Source: Lacrimispora sp. 210928-DFI.3.58 (GTDB lineage: Bacteria; Bacillota; Clostridia; Lachnospirales; Lachnospiraceae). From it: a DNA stretch of 64,000 bases. Where the stretch lies: assembly GCF_020554865.1 (NCBI RefSeq), contig NZ_JAJCIC010000018.1:27927-91926 (forward strand). Reading direction: 5' to 3'. Both the position numbers and the translations under genes were made by a program. This document shows, piece by piece, positions 1 to 8,000 of the stretch (the stretch's first letter is position 1; the number at the start of each line of letters is the position of its first letter). Below the pieces are notes generated by a model. It was not told the origin of the DNA. It was given only the letters and a program-made list of their open reading frames with translations, and made no database searches.

Positions 1-103
1 TGTTGACCAGAAGGGCTCCGAAAGGGGTATTTCCGTTGGCTCTGGCCTCCCTGGAGATTTCGATGGCCCTTCTTAAGTAGAAAGCATGGCTTTGGTAACT
101 CAT
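1..103 (-). CDS. nucleoside deaminase, N-terminal part (truncated by window edge)
   Basis: Reading the minus strand from an ATG at 103-101 gives 34 residues that run off the window. The segment ending NGNTPFGALLV matches the start of zinc-dependent cytidine/guanine/tRNA-adenosine deaminase family proteins, where a PFGA(V/L) stretch lies just before the zinc-binding HAE motif. That HAE motif and the PCxxC zinc ligands are outside the window, so the substrate cannot be told. A good ribosome site (AGGAGGAA on the minus strand, 111-118) sits 7 bases before the ATG and supports this start. The gene is divergent from the SleB-like gene, with a 580-base gap between them. Confidence 0.75.
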   Translation of the reverse strand, partial: MSYQSHAFYLRRAIEISREARANGNTPFGALLVN

Positions 104-136
104 AGTAGTTTTCCTCCTAGTTTATTAAGAGATATT

Positions 137-179
137 AGGTAATAGGTATTACCTTTATAAAAACTATCCTATCATAGGA
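137..179. promoter_or_regulatory. two palindromes upstream of the deaminase gene (operator candidates)
   Basis: An 18-base perfect palindrome AGGTAATAGGTATTACCT lies at 137-154 and a second, TCCTATCATAGGA, at 167-179. Both are in the leader or promoter zone of the minus-strand deaminase gene, so an operator role is likely but inferred. The rest of 180-600 is AT-rich and holds no gene or RNA that I recognise. Confidence 0.4.
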
Positions 180-601
180 AAAGGCGTATTGTAAATATGA
201 AATATAAACAAGGTTTGCCGGTGTTTTATACAAGAAAACCAGCCTTTGGATATTTTGCATAATCCGTTTTTGGATAATACTGGAGAGAAATTGTGAAAAA
301 TGGAAAAAGTGGGGGATAAACCCTATTTTCCGCCATTATTCGACGGAAGATGCGGAAAGTAAAAAATAGGAAGAAATCCCATAAAATCGTGGATTTTAGT
401 TAACATAAAGCAAAGGACAGAAATCGTGAGATTGAAAATGAAAATTAATAATTAACAATAATGTAACAAAAACGTAAAATAGTAGACGGCATTATGCACA
501 ATAAATTCCATAAAATAAAGATAAATATGGACTAAACGAATAAGATAAATTACAAATATTTCAAAACGAATAAAAATTGTAACAAAGATGTTAAAACTCT
601 G

Positions 602-630
602 TTGACTCTAAATGAGAAATCCCATATAAT
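602..630 (+). promoter_or_regulatory. sigma-A promoter for SleB-like gene
   Basis: TTGACT at 602-607 and TATAAT at 625-630 are separated by 17 bases. The promoter lies 56 bases before the chosen ATG and rules out a start upstream of it. Confidence 0.75.
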
Positions 631-685
631 TAGCCCAATATCCCAGAAAAACATGCATAAAGTGGGAGAAGAGAGAGGAATTTGT

Positions 686-1516
686 ATGCTTACATTACAT
701 TCATTCCTTCATGCGGTGTTCCTTTTTGTGAAGTCCCTGACTGTAAAGGTGACAAAGGAAATGCACCGCACCTCATCCGTTCTTATGACAGGTATGATGG
801 TAGTTGCAGTGGTTGCATTTTCTGCAAACGGTTTTGGCGGGAGCGGAAAGAATGCGCTGGCAGCTCCGATCATAGAGGAGATGGAAGAAGAAGCGGAGGA
901 AGAGGAGACAGAAGGAAGCAGTCTTGTTACGGAAGCAAAAATACAATTCGGACTTTTCGATACAGACAGCGAGGGCCAGCAGTTTGCAGGCGCGCTGCTG
1001 GAAAAGAGTGTCCGTGAGAAGCAAAAGAGGCAGGCAGCCGCGCAGACAGAGATCGAGGCACTGCAGAAACAAATATTAAAGGAAAAACAGGAAGAAGAGA
1101 GACGCAGGAAGGAAGAAGAGGAGCGGAAAGCCGCCAGAAGGATATCCGTGTCTGATGAAGATTATCAGATATTGCTCCGCATTGTCCAGGCAGAGGCCGG
1201 GGGCTGCGATGCAAAGGGAAAGATCCTGGTAGCCAACGTGGTGATAAACAGGGTGCTTTCCCAGAAATTCCCAGGAACAGTCAAGGCTGTGGTGTATCAG
1301 CCATCCCAGTTCCAGCCGGTATCCACGGGCGTGATCAATTCCGTTAAGGTGTCGTCTGAGACGATTTCATGCGTGGACAGGGCCTTGTCCGGTGAGGACT
1401 ACTCCTCCGGCGCTCTCTATTTTATGAACAGAAGGGGCTCAGGAAGCGCTGCATCCTGGTTTGACAGCCGGCTCACCTATTTATTTGCCCATGACGGCCA
1501 TGAATTTTTTAAATAG
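686..1516 (+). CDS. exported SleB-like cell wall hydrolase
   Basis: About 276 residues. The N-terminus carries a basic stretch and a hydrophobic segment (about residues 20-45, ending ALAAP) that reads as a signal peptide or anchor. Residues about 60-150 are acidic then Glu/Arg/Lys-rich and likely coiled coil. The last ~125 residues match the SleB/CwlJ hydrolase family (Hydrolase_2): QAEAGG with the presumed catalytic Glu, then VANVVINRV, QFQPV and AxxWF. SleB enzymes cut spore cortex peptidoglycan, but proteins of this layout also act on vegetative wall, so the substrate is open. The start at 686 is favoured over an upstream TTG because GAGAGGAA lies 5 bases before it and the sigma-A promoter overlaps the TTG. 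Confidence 0.85.
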   Translation: MLTLHSFLHAVFLFVKSLTVKVTKEMHRTSSVLMTGMMVVAVVAFSANGFGGSGKNALAAPIIEEMEEEAEEEETEGSSLVTEAKIQFGLFDTDSEGQQFAGALLEKSVREKQKRQAAAQTEIEALQKQILKEKQEEERRRKEEEERKAARRISVSDEDYQILLRIVQAEAGGCDAKGKILVANVVINRVLSQKFPGTVKAVVYQPSQFQPVSTGVINSVKVSSETISCVDRALSGEDYSSGALYFMNRRGSGSAASWFDSRLTYLFAHDGHEFFK

Positions 1517-1519
1517 GGA

Positions 1520-1549
1520 TTGAGTTTCCCCTGCCTTTTGGTGTATACT
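1520..1549 (+). promoter_or_regulatory. promoter for YhcH-family gene
   Basis: TTGAGT at 1520-1525 and TATACT at 1544-1549 with an 18-base spacer, starting right after the stop of the SleB-like gene. Confidence 0.55.
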
Positions 1550-1642
1550 GAAGGGGCAGATAAGCAAGAAGCTGCCGGGAAGCAGGGGCGTGAGCAGCCT
1601 GTTCATTCCCAGCGGACTTTAGGGACAAAGGAGAATGGGAAC

Positions 1643-2107
1643 ATGATTTTTGATGAGAAGAAAAATCTGGATTTTTACAGAAATTTAGGCATCGAGGGAA
1701 GATATGCCAAGGCAGTGGATTTTTTACAGAACACCGATCTGGCAGCACTGGAGCCAGGCAAGTATGAGATCGATGGCAAGAATGTGTATGCCAATGTCAG
1801 CGCTTATACCACCATCCCGTGGGAGGAGGCCAAATACGAGGCTCATGAGCATTACACTGACATCCAGTATGTGATCGAGGGCAGCGAGATCATGACCTAT
1901 GCTCCTGTACACGAGATGACAGTCAGGACGCCTTATAATCCTGATAAGGATGTGGTGATCTTTGAGAATACCACCCAGGGCCTTCAGATCGTCACTGGTC
2001 CGAACCAGTACCTGATCTTCCATCCATGGGATGCCCACAAGCCAAAGGCAGCCAATGGCGAGCCGGCGCCGATCAAGAAGGTTATTGTGAAGATTAAGGA
2101 AGATTAA
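1643..2107 (+). CDS. YhcH/YjgK/YiaL family protein (cupin-like sugar anomerase)
   Basis: 154 residues, the usual length for the DUF386 (YhcH/YjgK/YiaL) family. It has the family motifs YANVSAYTT, EAHxxYTDIQYVIEG and the late FHPWDAHKP. In Escherichia coli, members act as N-acetylneuraminate anomerase (NanQ) or as the EbgC subunit that aids beta-galactosidase; the conserved His and Glu residues bind metal in the cupin fold. No sialate or galactoside genes are nearby, so the sugar is unknown. The ATG at 1643 has AAAGGAG 9 bases upstream; the open frame further upstream covers the promoter. It appears to be a single-gene unit closed by a hairpin terminator. Confidence 0.88.
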   Translation: MIFDEKKNLDFYRNLGIEGRYAKAVDFLQNTDLAALEPGKYEIDGKNVYANVSAYTTIPWEEAKYEAHEHYTDIQYVIEGSEIMTYAPVHEMTVRTPYNPDKDVVIFENTTQGLQIVTGPNQYLIFHPWDAHKPKAANGEPAPIKKVIVKIKED

Positions 2108-2135
2108 TCGTTTTGCCATATTTGACAGATCATAG

Positions 2136-2178
2136 AAATGCCGCGTTGCTGTTTGATTTCAGCAGGGCGGCATTTTTG
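2136..2178 (+). terminator. intrinsic terminator after YhcH-family gene
   Basis: AAATGCCGC (2136-2144) pairs with GCGGCATTT (2167-2175), with an inner GCTG/CAGC stem, followed by TTTT. Confidence 0.75.
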
Positions 2179-2227
2179 CGCCCAAAAGCGGACACTGTTT
2201 TTTCACTTTTCTTAAGAAAATCTTCTA

Positions 2228-2290
2228 TTGTGTGCCATGTCAATATATGGTATCCTAATAAAAGAAAAGTGTATTAGTATGATTAATACA
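2228..2290 (+). promoter_or_regulatory. promoter and operator candidate of GntR-ABC operon
   Basis: A 21-base dyad TGTATTA-N7-TAATACA spans 2270-2290, 36 bases before the GntR start. This is the kind of site bound by YtrA-type GntR regulators that control their own ABC operon. A weak promoter, TTGTGT (2228-2233) with TATCCT (2251-2256) and a 17-base spacer, lies just upstream, so the dyad would overlap the transcription start. The autoregulation is inferred. Confidence 0.5.
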
Positions 2291-2325
2291 GATAAATAGT
2301 ACACGAAAGGAGAGGGGGATGGCAG

Positions 2326-2808
2326 ATGATTGTACTGGATTACAGGGACCGCAGGCCGATTTATGAGCAGGTGATCGAGCGGTTTGAAGAGCTGATGTTC
2401 AAGGGCGTGCTGGTACAGGATGCGAAGCTTCCGTCTGTGCGGAGCCTTGCCACAGAGCTTTCCATTAATCCGAATACTATTCAGAGGGCATATACAGAGC
2501 TGGAGCGCCAGGGCTATATCTATTCCGTGAAGGGAAAGGGCAGCTTTGTGGCGGACTGGAGCCGTGTCAGGACGGGCATGGTAAAGGAATGGGAAAAGGC
2601 CTTTGATGAAGCAGTGATGGAAGGCCTGCGCATTGGCATGACAGAGGAGGAAATGGAGGCGCGGTTAAAGCGGATGGCCAAGCAGGCAGCTGAGAGCGGC
2701 AGGATGCAGGACGCCAAAGAGAGAGGCCGCTTTGAGGCAGCCGCAGAAGGAAGCCCTGGGCCGGCAGATGGGCAAATGACAACAGAAAGGGGAGAAAGCC
2801 ATGATTGA
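2326..2808 (+). CDS. GntR family regulator, YtrA type
   Basis: 160 residues. Residues 1-75 form a winged-helix GntR DNA-binding domain (RRPIYEQVIERFEELM, then LPSVRSLATELSINPNTIQRAYTEL). The remainder is a short helical tail instead of an effector-binding domain, which marks the YtrA subfamily; such small regulators usually repress an adjacent ABC transporter operon. The stop overlaps the ATG of the ATPase gene by 8 bases, so translation is probably coupled. The strong ribosome site AGGAGAGGGGG (2308-2318) fixes the start; a nearby ATG at 2319 is out of frame. The likely target is the dyad at 2270-2290. Confidence 0.9.
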   Translation: MIVLDYRDRRPIYEQVIERFEELMFKGVLVQDAKLPSVRSLATELSINPNTIQRAYTELERQGYIYSVKGKGSFVADWSRVRTGMVKEWEKAFDEAVMEGLRIGMTEEEMEARLKRMAKQAAESGRMQDAKERGRFEAAAEGSPGPADGQMTTERGESHD

Positions 2809-3700
2809 AGCAGTGAACCTGACAAAACGCTTTGACGATATACTGGCAGTGGATCACATCAATGCAACCATAAGGGACGGCAGCGTATTTGGCCTCATTG
2901 GTACAAACGGCGCCGGCAAGTCCACCTTCCTGCGCCTGGCAAGCGGAGTATTGAAGCCGGACGAGGGACACATCACCATAGACGGACACGAGGTGTTTGA
3001 GAATCCGTCAGCAAAAAAGCGTTTTTTCTATATCTCAGATGAGCAGTTCTTTTTCAGCAATGCAACGCCTCTTGAGATGATGGTATATTATAGGAAGGTA
3101 TACCCTGAATTTGATGCAGAGCGGTTTCACAAGCTTATGAAGAATTTCGGGCTGGATGAGAAGCGGAAAATCCACACATTTTCCAAGGGAATGAAAAAGC
3201 AGGTGTCTGTCATCTGCGGTGTCTGCGCAAACACGGACTATCTGTTCTGCGATGAGACCTTTGACGGCCTGGATCCTGTGATGCGCCAGACGGTCAAGAG
3301 TATTTTTGCAGCGGATATGGAGGACAGGAATCTGACGCCTATCATTGCCTCCCACAATTTGCGGGAGCTGGAGGATATCTGCGATCATGTGGGACTGCTC
3401 CACAAGGGCGGCATTCTGCTGTCCAGGGATCTTGACGACATGAAGCTGAATATCCACAAGATCCAATGCGTCCTTCAGCCGGGAATGGAGCCGGAGGATC
3501 TGGTGGCCCTTGACAAGATATCCGTCGAAAAGAGGGGAAGGCTCAACACGCTGACCGTGCGGGGCACCAGAGAGGAAATCGAGGCAGTGCTGTCCTCCTA
3601 TTCCCCGGTATTTTATGAGTGTATCCCTCTTTCCCTTGAGGAGATCTTTATCAGTGAAACGGAGGTGGCTGGTTATGACATCAGGAAGCTTGTTCTTTAA
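2801..3700 (+). CDS. ABC transporter ATP-binding protein
   Basis: 299 residues. Walker A GTNGAGKST is at residues 34-42, the signature is a divergent FSKGMKKQ near residue 128, and Walker B (YLFCDETFDGLDP) is near residue 147. The His switch lies in ASHN. The last ~75 residues form a small alpha/beta tail as in YtrB/YhaQ-type subunits. It overlaps GntR upstream and the permease downstream (26 bases), so the three form one operon. YtrBCDEF-like systems are induced by wall-active antibiotics in Bacillus; the substrate here is unknown. Confidence 0.9.
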   Translation: MIEAVNLTKRFDDILAVDHINATIRDGSVFGLIGTNGAGKSTFLRLASGVLKPDEGHITIDGHEVFENPSAKKRFFYISDEQFFFSNATPLEMMVYYRKVYPEFDAERFHKLMKNFGLDEKRKIHTFSKGMKKQVSVICGVCANTDYLFCDETFDGLDPVMRQTVKSIFAADMEDRNLTPIIASHNLRELEDICDHVGLLHKGGILLSRDLDDMKLNIHKIQCVLQPGMEPEDLVALDKISVEKRGRLNTLTVRGTREEIEAVLSSYSPVFYECIPLSLEEIFISETEVAGYDIRKLVL

Positions 3701-6023
3701 GTTGCAGAGGGAGGACCTGAAGCGCCGCGTGTGGGCCATTGCCCTTTTGCTGCTGGCCTTCTTTTTTGCAATGCCTGTGAACCTGGCGCTTAACATGGAA
3801 AATGCAGAAAACACCCATTATTTCCGGCACAATAACTATGAGCCTTTCATACAGGACGGCAGTATGCCCCAGCAGCAGTATCAGGAAAGGCTGCAGGCCT
3901 TGAAAACCATGTTAGTGGAAGACCAGGCCGGATTTGGGAATGGCCTTCTGATATTTTTGATGCTGACAGCCGCAGTGGTGATCGGTGTCTCCAGCTTTTC
4001 TTATCTTCATAATAAGAAAAAGGTGGATTTCTACCACAGCATTCCTGTGAGGAGGGAGCTGCTGTTTGGAGTGCAGTTTGCGGACGGCATTCTGATCACG
4101 GGAGCAGCATTTCTGATCAATGCCTGCCTGCTGGCAGGAGTATCCCGGGCTTACGGCGTGCCTGTTTCCTCCATTATGGGGTGCATATCCAGAAGCTTTG
4201 GACTGAATATGCTCTATTACTGCCTGAATTATGTGGTAGTGACTGTGGCTATGATGATGACGGGAAATATGATTGTAGGCCTGCTGGGCACGGGAGTTTT
4301 CTTCTTTTTTATGCCTGGGCTTATGCTTCTGCTTATGGGGTACTGCGAGACCTTTTTCATCACAACGCCCCATTCCGCCTGGAGTTCTGACGGATCCCTC
4401 CTTTTGTGGGGGATGAAGTACTTATCGCCCTTCAGCGCCTATATTATGGCTGTGTCACAGGAGTTCCAGAAGGGAGAAGGCTATACTCTGGCACTGATCA
4501 ATACGGTATTTGTATTTTGTGCGCTGACAGTGCTGTCACTGGAGCTTTACCGAAAACGTCCATCCGAGGCAGCAGGAAAAGCCATGGCATTTAAGAGGAG
4601 CATGGCTCCTATCCGTATTATTCTGGTGCTGGGAGCGGGCCTTGCCGGGGGAATGTTCTTCTGGGCACTTCAGAGCAGCTTAAAATGGGGGCTCTTCGGA
4701 ATGATAGCAGCCGTAGTGCTGTCCCATTGTATTATTGAGATCATCTATCATTTTGATTTTAAGAAGCTGTTTTCCCACTGGATCCAGCTGTCCGTCTGCC
4801 TGGCGGCAGGAGTTCTGTTTTTCTTAAGCTTCCGCTACGACTGGTATGGCTATGATTCCTATATGCCCGGCAAGGAGGACATTGCCTCTGTGAGCGTGGA
4901 TATTGGAGAGGACAGTGACTGGGTCTGGGGAAATCCGGCTGTGCAGGAGGGACAGAGAGGCAGCCTATCCTTTGAATATCCAGTCCGGTATAAGCGCCTG
5001 GAGCAGGAAATGAGGGTAACAGACGTGGATACCGCCCTGATTCTGGCAGAGGAGGGCCGCAGGTATGTGCTGGAGGACAGGGAATACCGCCTGGGCAAGG
5101 AGAGGGAGGAGAACTATGCAGAAGGAGAGGCCGCGCTGTTAGATCCCGACAGTGCATCCAGTGTCTCCGTTATCGGCGGGGCAGACGGTCCGACCTCAGT
5201 GTTTGTGGCAGGAAAGCTGTCAGAAAAATACTATACCCAGATGACCATCACCTATCAGATGAAGAATGGGCGCAGCGTAAGCCGGAGCTACTATTTCTAT
5301 CTGTCCGAGGTAATGGACGCCTACAGAAAGCTGTATGAGAATGAGGAGTATAAAAACGGACTCTACTATATCTTAAATGAGACGCCGGAGAAATATGCCC
5401 TGGCCCGGTATGAGGAGGGCACTTTCAGCAGCATGGTACAGGATGGCGCTGACCTGGGACGCCTGTTTGATGCCTATAAGAAGGATCTGGCAGCTCTGAC
5501 CCTGGATCAGAGAATAGAAGAAAGCCCTGCAGGCAGTCTTAACTTTGTGAGCAGGGAGGTCTATGACTATGTAAACCAGAGGAAGGAGGCCTTGCTATCA
5601 TACTATGGGTCAAGGAAGAGCCATTCTGATGCCGCAGTGGAATATATGCTGGATAATACCCAGTCATGGCCGGTATATCCTTCCTTTACAAATACCATAG
5701 AGGTATTAAAGAGCCTGGGAATCGAGCTGGGAAGCTCTTTCAGAGCGGAGCACGTGAAGCGCATCGAGGTGAACGTTTGGAACAGCCGCTACAATGGAGA
5801 GGGGAACGGCACCCTTATGTTTGATGGGGAAGAGGAGATCCGCCTTCTCATGGAGCATATGGTAGAAAGCGAAATGTGGCAGCTGGATGGATTTAAGGAC
5901 GCGCTTCCGGTATCCAACGTGGAGATCTTTATGGACGATGGCAGCACCATGCAGGGAGTATTGGTGGCAGACAATATGACCCCGGAGGTTCTGCAGCTGT
6001 TTGCAGGAATTTCCTTTGAATAG
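3675..6023 (+). CDS. ABC transporter permease with large extracytoplasmic C-terminal domain
   Basis: 782 residues from the ATG at 3675 (GGAGGTGG 6 bases upstream, inside the ATPase gene). The first ~410 residues contain about eight hydrophobic segments of an ABC-2 type permease. The final ~365 residues are soluble and acidic, with the layout of the DUF6449 domain found on Clostridial permeases next to YtrA regulators. Residues 501-508 read GGADGPTS, within VIGGADGPTSVFVAGK. That motif is otherwise familiar from the membrane beta subunit of sodium-pumping decarboxylases, yet this protein is no decarboxylase. The permease forms the transporter with the upstream ATPase. Confidence 0.85.
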   Translation: MTSGSLFFKLQREDLKRRVWAIALLLLAFFFAMPVNLALNMENAENTHYFRHNNYEPFIQDGSMPQQQYQERLQALKTMLVEDQAGFGNGLLIFLMLTAAVVIGVSSFSYLHNKKKVDFYHSIPVRRELLFGVQFADGILITGAAFLINACLLAGVSRAYGVPVSSIMGCISRSFGLNMLYYCLNYVVVTVAMMMTGNMIVGLLGTGVFFFFMPGLMLLLMGYCETFFITTPHSAWSSDGSLLLWGMKYLSPFSAYIMAVSQEFQKGEGYTLALINTVFVFCALTVLSLELYRKRPSEAAGKAMAFKRSMAPIRIILVLGAGLAGGMFFWALQSSLKWGLFGMIAAVVLSHCIIEIIYHFDFKKLFSHWIQLSVCLAAGVLFFLSFRYDWYGYDSYMPGKEDIASVSVDIGEDSDWVWGNPAVQEGQRGSLSFEYPVRYKRLEQEMRVTDVDTALILAEEGRRYVLEDREYRLGKEREENYAEGEAALLDPDSASSVSVIGGADGPTSVFVAGKLSEKYYTQMTITYQMKNGRSVSRSYYFYLSEVMDAYRKLYENEEYKNGLYYILNETPEKYALARYEEGTFSSMVQDGADLGRLFDAYKKDLAALTLDQRIEESPAGSLNFVSREVYDYVNQRKEALLSYYGSRKSHSDAAVEYMLDNTQSWPVYPSFTNTIEVLKSLGIELGSSFRAEHVKRIEVNVWNSRYNGEGNGTLMFDGEEEIRLLMEHMVESEMWQLDGFKDALPVSNVEIFMDDGSTMQGVLVADNMTPEVLQLFAGISFE

Positions 6024-6034
6024 CAAATTCTATC

Positions 6035-6063
6035 TTGAAAAGCCGGAAAAAAAGAAATATAAT
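6035..6063 (+). promoter_or_regulatory. promoter of tRNA-Ala gene
   Basis: TTGAAA at 6035-6040 and a perfect TATAAT at 6058-6063 with a 17-base spacer, 14 bases before the tRNA. Confidence 0.7.
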
Positions 6064-6077
6064 AGGAGGAGGTAAAA

Positions 6078-6150
6078 GGGCTCGTAGCTTAGCTGGGAAA
6101 GCGCTGCGTTCGCAACGCAGAGACCGTGGGTTCGAATCCCATCGGGTCCA
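6078..6150 (+). tRNA. tRNA-Ala (anticodon CGC)
   Basis: A full cloverleaf can be drawn. The acceptor GGGCTCG pairs with CGGGTCC and includes the G3:U70 wobble that marks alanine tRNAs. The anticodon stem CTGCG/CGCAG encloses TTCGCAA, so the anticodon is CGC (codon GCG). The T arm is GTGGG-TTCGAAT-CCCAT. The discriminator is A at 6150 and CCA is not encoded. Confidence 0.93.
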
Positions 6151-6177
6151 TTTACTATCTGACAGAATGGAAAAGGG

Positions 6178-6262
6178 TTGACATTTTTCCGGAAAAAACT
6201 ATAATCAAAGAAGCAACGGAGCATTTATCAGGCGGGCAGTCTGGTATGTGCTCCGTTGTTTT
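6178..6262 (+). promoter_or_regulatory. alsS promoter followed at once by a terminator-like leader hairpin
   Basis: TTGACA (6178-6183) and TATAAT (6200-6205) with a 16-base spacer predict transcription starting near 6212. A perfect 9-bp stem AACGGAGCA (6215-6223) / TGCTCCGTT (6249-6257) with a 25-base loop and a following GTTTTT tract comes immediately after. It resembles an attenuator between promoter and gene. No leader peptide or known riboswitch was recognised in the loop. Confidence 0.65.
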
Positions 6263-6305
6263 TGGTTTACAGAATGCAGAAAGGAATATTACAGAGGGAA
6301 GAGAC

Positions 6306-7973
6306 ATGTCAAAGATTGCGATGAAAAGGGAGAGAAATACAGCGGACTTTATGGTCCAGTGCCTGGAGGAAGAAGGAGTAGAATATATCTTCGGTATTCC
6401 AGGGGAGGAAAATCTGGCGGTGATGAATGCCATTGAAGAATCCGATATCCGTTTTATCACGGTGCGCCATGAGCAGGGGGCGGCATTTATGGCAGATGTA
6501 TACGGAAGGCTCACCGGAAAGGCAGGCGTATGCCTGGCAACATTGGGGCCTGGGGCTACCAACCTGATCACAGGCGTGGCGGATGCTGACAGCGATGGTG
6601 CGCCTTTGGTGGCGATCACGGGACAGGTGGGAACGGAGCGCATGCATATTACCTCTCACCAGTTCCTTGATCTGACAAAGCTGTTTGAACCAATTACCAA
6701 GAGGACGAAGATGGTGGTGCGGCCTGATACCATGGGCGAGATCGTCCGTCTGGCCTTCAAATATGCAGAGAGCGAAAAGCCGGGGGCAGCCCACATTGAC
6801 CTGCCGGTAAATATCGGAAAAATGCCCGTTGCGGATACAGAGAAGCCCTTAAAGAAGAAGATCGCGCCCAGGGAGCTGGCAGAGCTGGAGTTTATACAGG
6901 ACGCAGCCGGCCTGATCTTCCAGGCCAAATCTCCGGTGATCCTGGCTGGAAGCGGCGCAGTGAGGGCAAGGGCGGCAAAAGAGCTGACAAAGTTTGCCCA
7001 GAAGCTGAAAATCCCGGTGATCAATACCATGATGGCAAAGGGCATTATCCCATTTGACAATCCCTATTCCATGTGGACCATCGGCATCCCTCAGGCGGAC
7101 TATCAGAATAAGATCATGGAAAAGGCAGACCTTGTCATTGCCGTGGGATATGATATTGTGGAATACGCTCCGGCCAAATGGAACGGGGACGGAAAGCACT
7201 CCATCATCCATATCGATGCCAGGCCTGCCCACATCAACAAGCTGTACCAGCCGGAGGTCGAGGTGGTGGGAGACATCTCCGATTCCCTGGCCCAGATAGC
7301 CAGAAGGACAGCCAGGAATGCAGAACCCCAGGAGGCGTTGGAGATCAAGAAGGCTATGGTGGAGGAATACCGCCAGTATCAGGAGGATCCCTCCTTCCCC
7401 ATGAAGCCCCAGAGAATATTGAGCGATATCAGGAAGGTAATGGGGCGGGATGATATCCTGATCTCCGACGTGGGCGCCCATAAAATGTGGATCGCCAGGG
7501 ATTACCAGTGCTATGAGCCCAATACCTGCATCATCTCCAACGGCTTTGCCACCATGGGGATCTCTGTTCCCGGAGCCATGGCGGCAAAGCTGGTAAACCC
7601 GGATAAAAAGGTGCTGGCAGTCAGTGGAGACGGCGGCTTCATGATGAACTGCCAGGAGCTGGAGACAGCCAGGAGAGAGGGGATCCCCTTTGTCACCCTG
7701 ATCTTCAATGACTCCAGCTACGGCCTGATCAAATGGAAGCAGATGGACCAGTATGGGAAGAGCTGTTTTGTGGACTTTACCAATCCCAATTTTGTGAAGC
7801 TGGCAGAGAGCATGCACATGATCGGCTACAGGATCGAAAAGGCCGAGGACCTGGTGCCTACCCTGGAGAAAGCCTTCCGGCAGACAGTGCCCGTGCTCAT
7901 TGACTGTCCGGTGGATTATTCGGAGAATACGAAGCTGACGGAGCATTTGAGGGAGCTTATGGGGAAGCTGTAA
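6306..7973 (+). CDS. alsS: acetolactate synthase (thiamine diphosphate enzyme)
   Basis: 555 residues in three thiamine-diphosphate enzyme domains. The N-terminal PYR domain holds VRHEQGAAFMADVYGR with the catalytic Glu. A central domain follows. The C-terminal PP domain has the cofactor motif GDGGFMMNCQELETA through SYG. It joins two pyruvates to make 2-acetolactate. The sequence looks like the catabolic FAD-independent AlsS type, and no regulatory small subunit (ilvN) is adjacent; the split between catabolic and valine/isoleucine use is not certain. The start at 6306 begins the conserved region, with GAGGGAA just upstream. An upstream extension in the same frame would cover the tRNA and promoter. 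Its leader hairpin suggests attenuation. Confidence 0.87.
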   Translation: MSKIAMKRERNTADFMVQCLEEEGVEYIFGIPGEENLAVMNAIEESDIRFITVRHEQGAAFMADVYGRLTGKAGVCLATLGPGATNLITGVADADSDGAPLVAITGQVGTERMHITSHQFLDLTKLFEPITKRTKMVVRPDTMGEIVRLAFKYAESEKPGAAHIDLPVNIGKMPVADTEKPLKKKIAPRELAELEFIQDAAGLIFQAKSPVILAGSGAVRARAAKELTKFAQKLKIPVINTMMAKGIIPFDNPYSMWTIGIPQADYQNKIMEKADLVIAVGYDIVEYAPAKWNGDGKHSIIHIDARPAHINKLYQPEVEVVGDISDSLAQIARRTARNAEPQEALEIKKAMVEEYRQYQEDPSFPMKPQRILSDIRKVMGRDDILISDVGAHKMWIARDYQCYEPNTCIISNGFATMGISVPGAMAAKLVNPDKKVLAVSGDGGFMMNCQELETARREGIPFVTLIFNDSSYGLIKWKQMDQYGKSCFVDFTNPNFVKLAESMHMIGYRIEKAEDLVPTLEKAFRQTVPVLIDCPVDYSENTKLTEHLRELMGKL

Positions 7974-8000
7974 AGAGAACTATGATAAGGTTTTATGGCC

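Noticed and set aside
6126..6305. Longer N-terminus of acetolactate synthase
   Set aside because: The extension would translate the end of tRNA-Ala and the alsS promoter; the conserved protein begins at 6306.
6849..7946. Long open frame on the minus strand opposite alsS
   Set aside because: It is the mirror of a clearly conserved enzyme gene in GC-rich codons, with no ribosome site and no recognisable protein motif.
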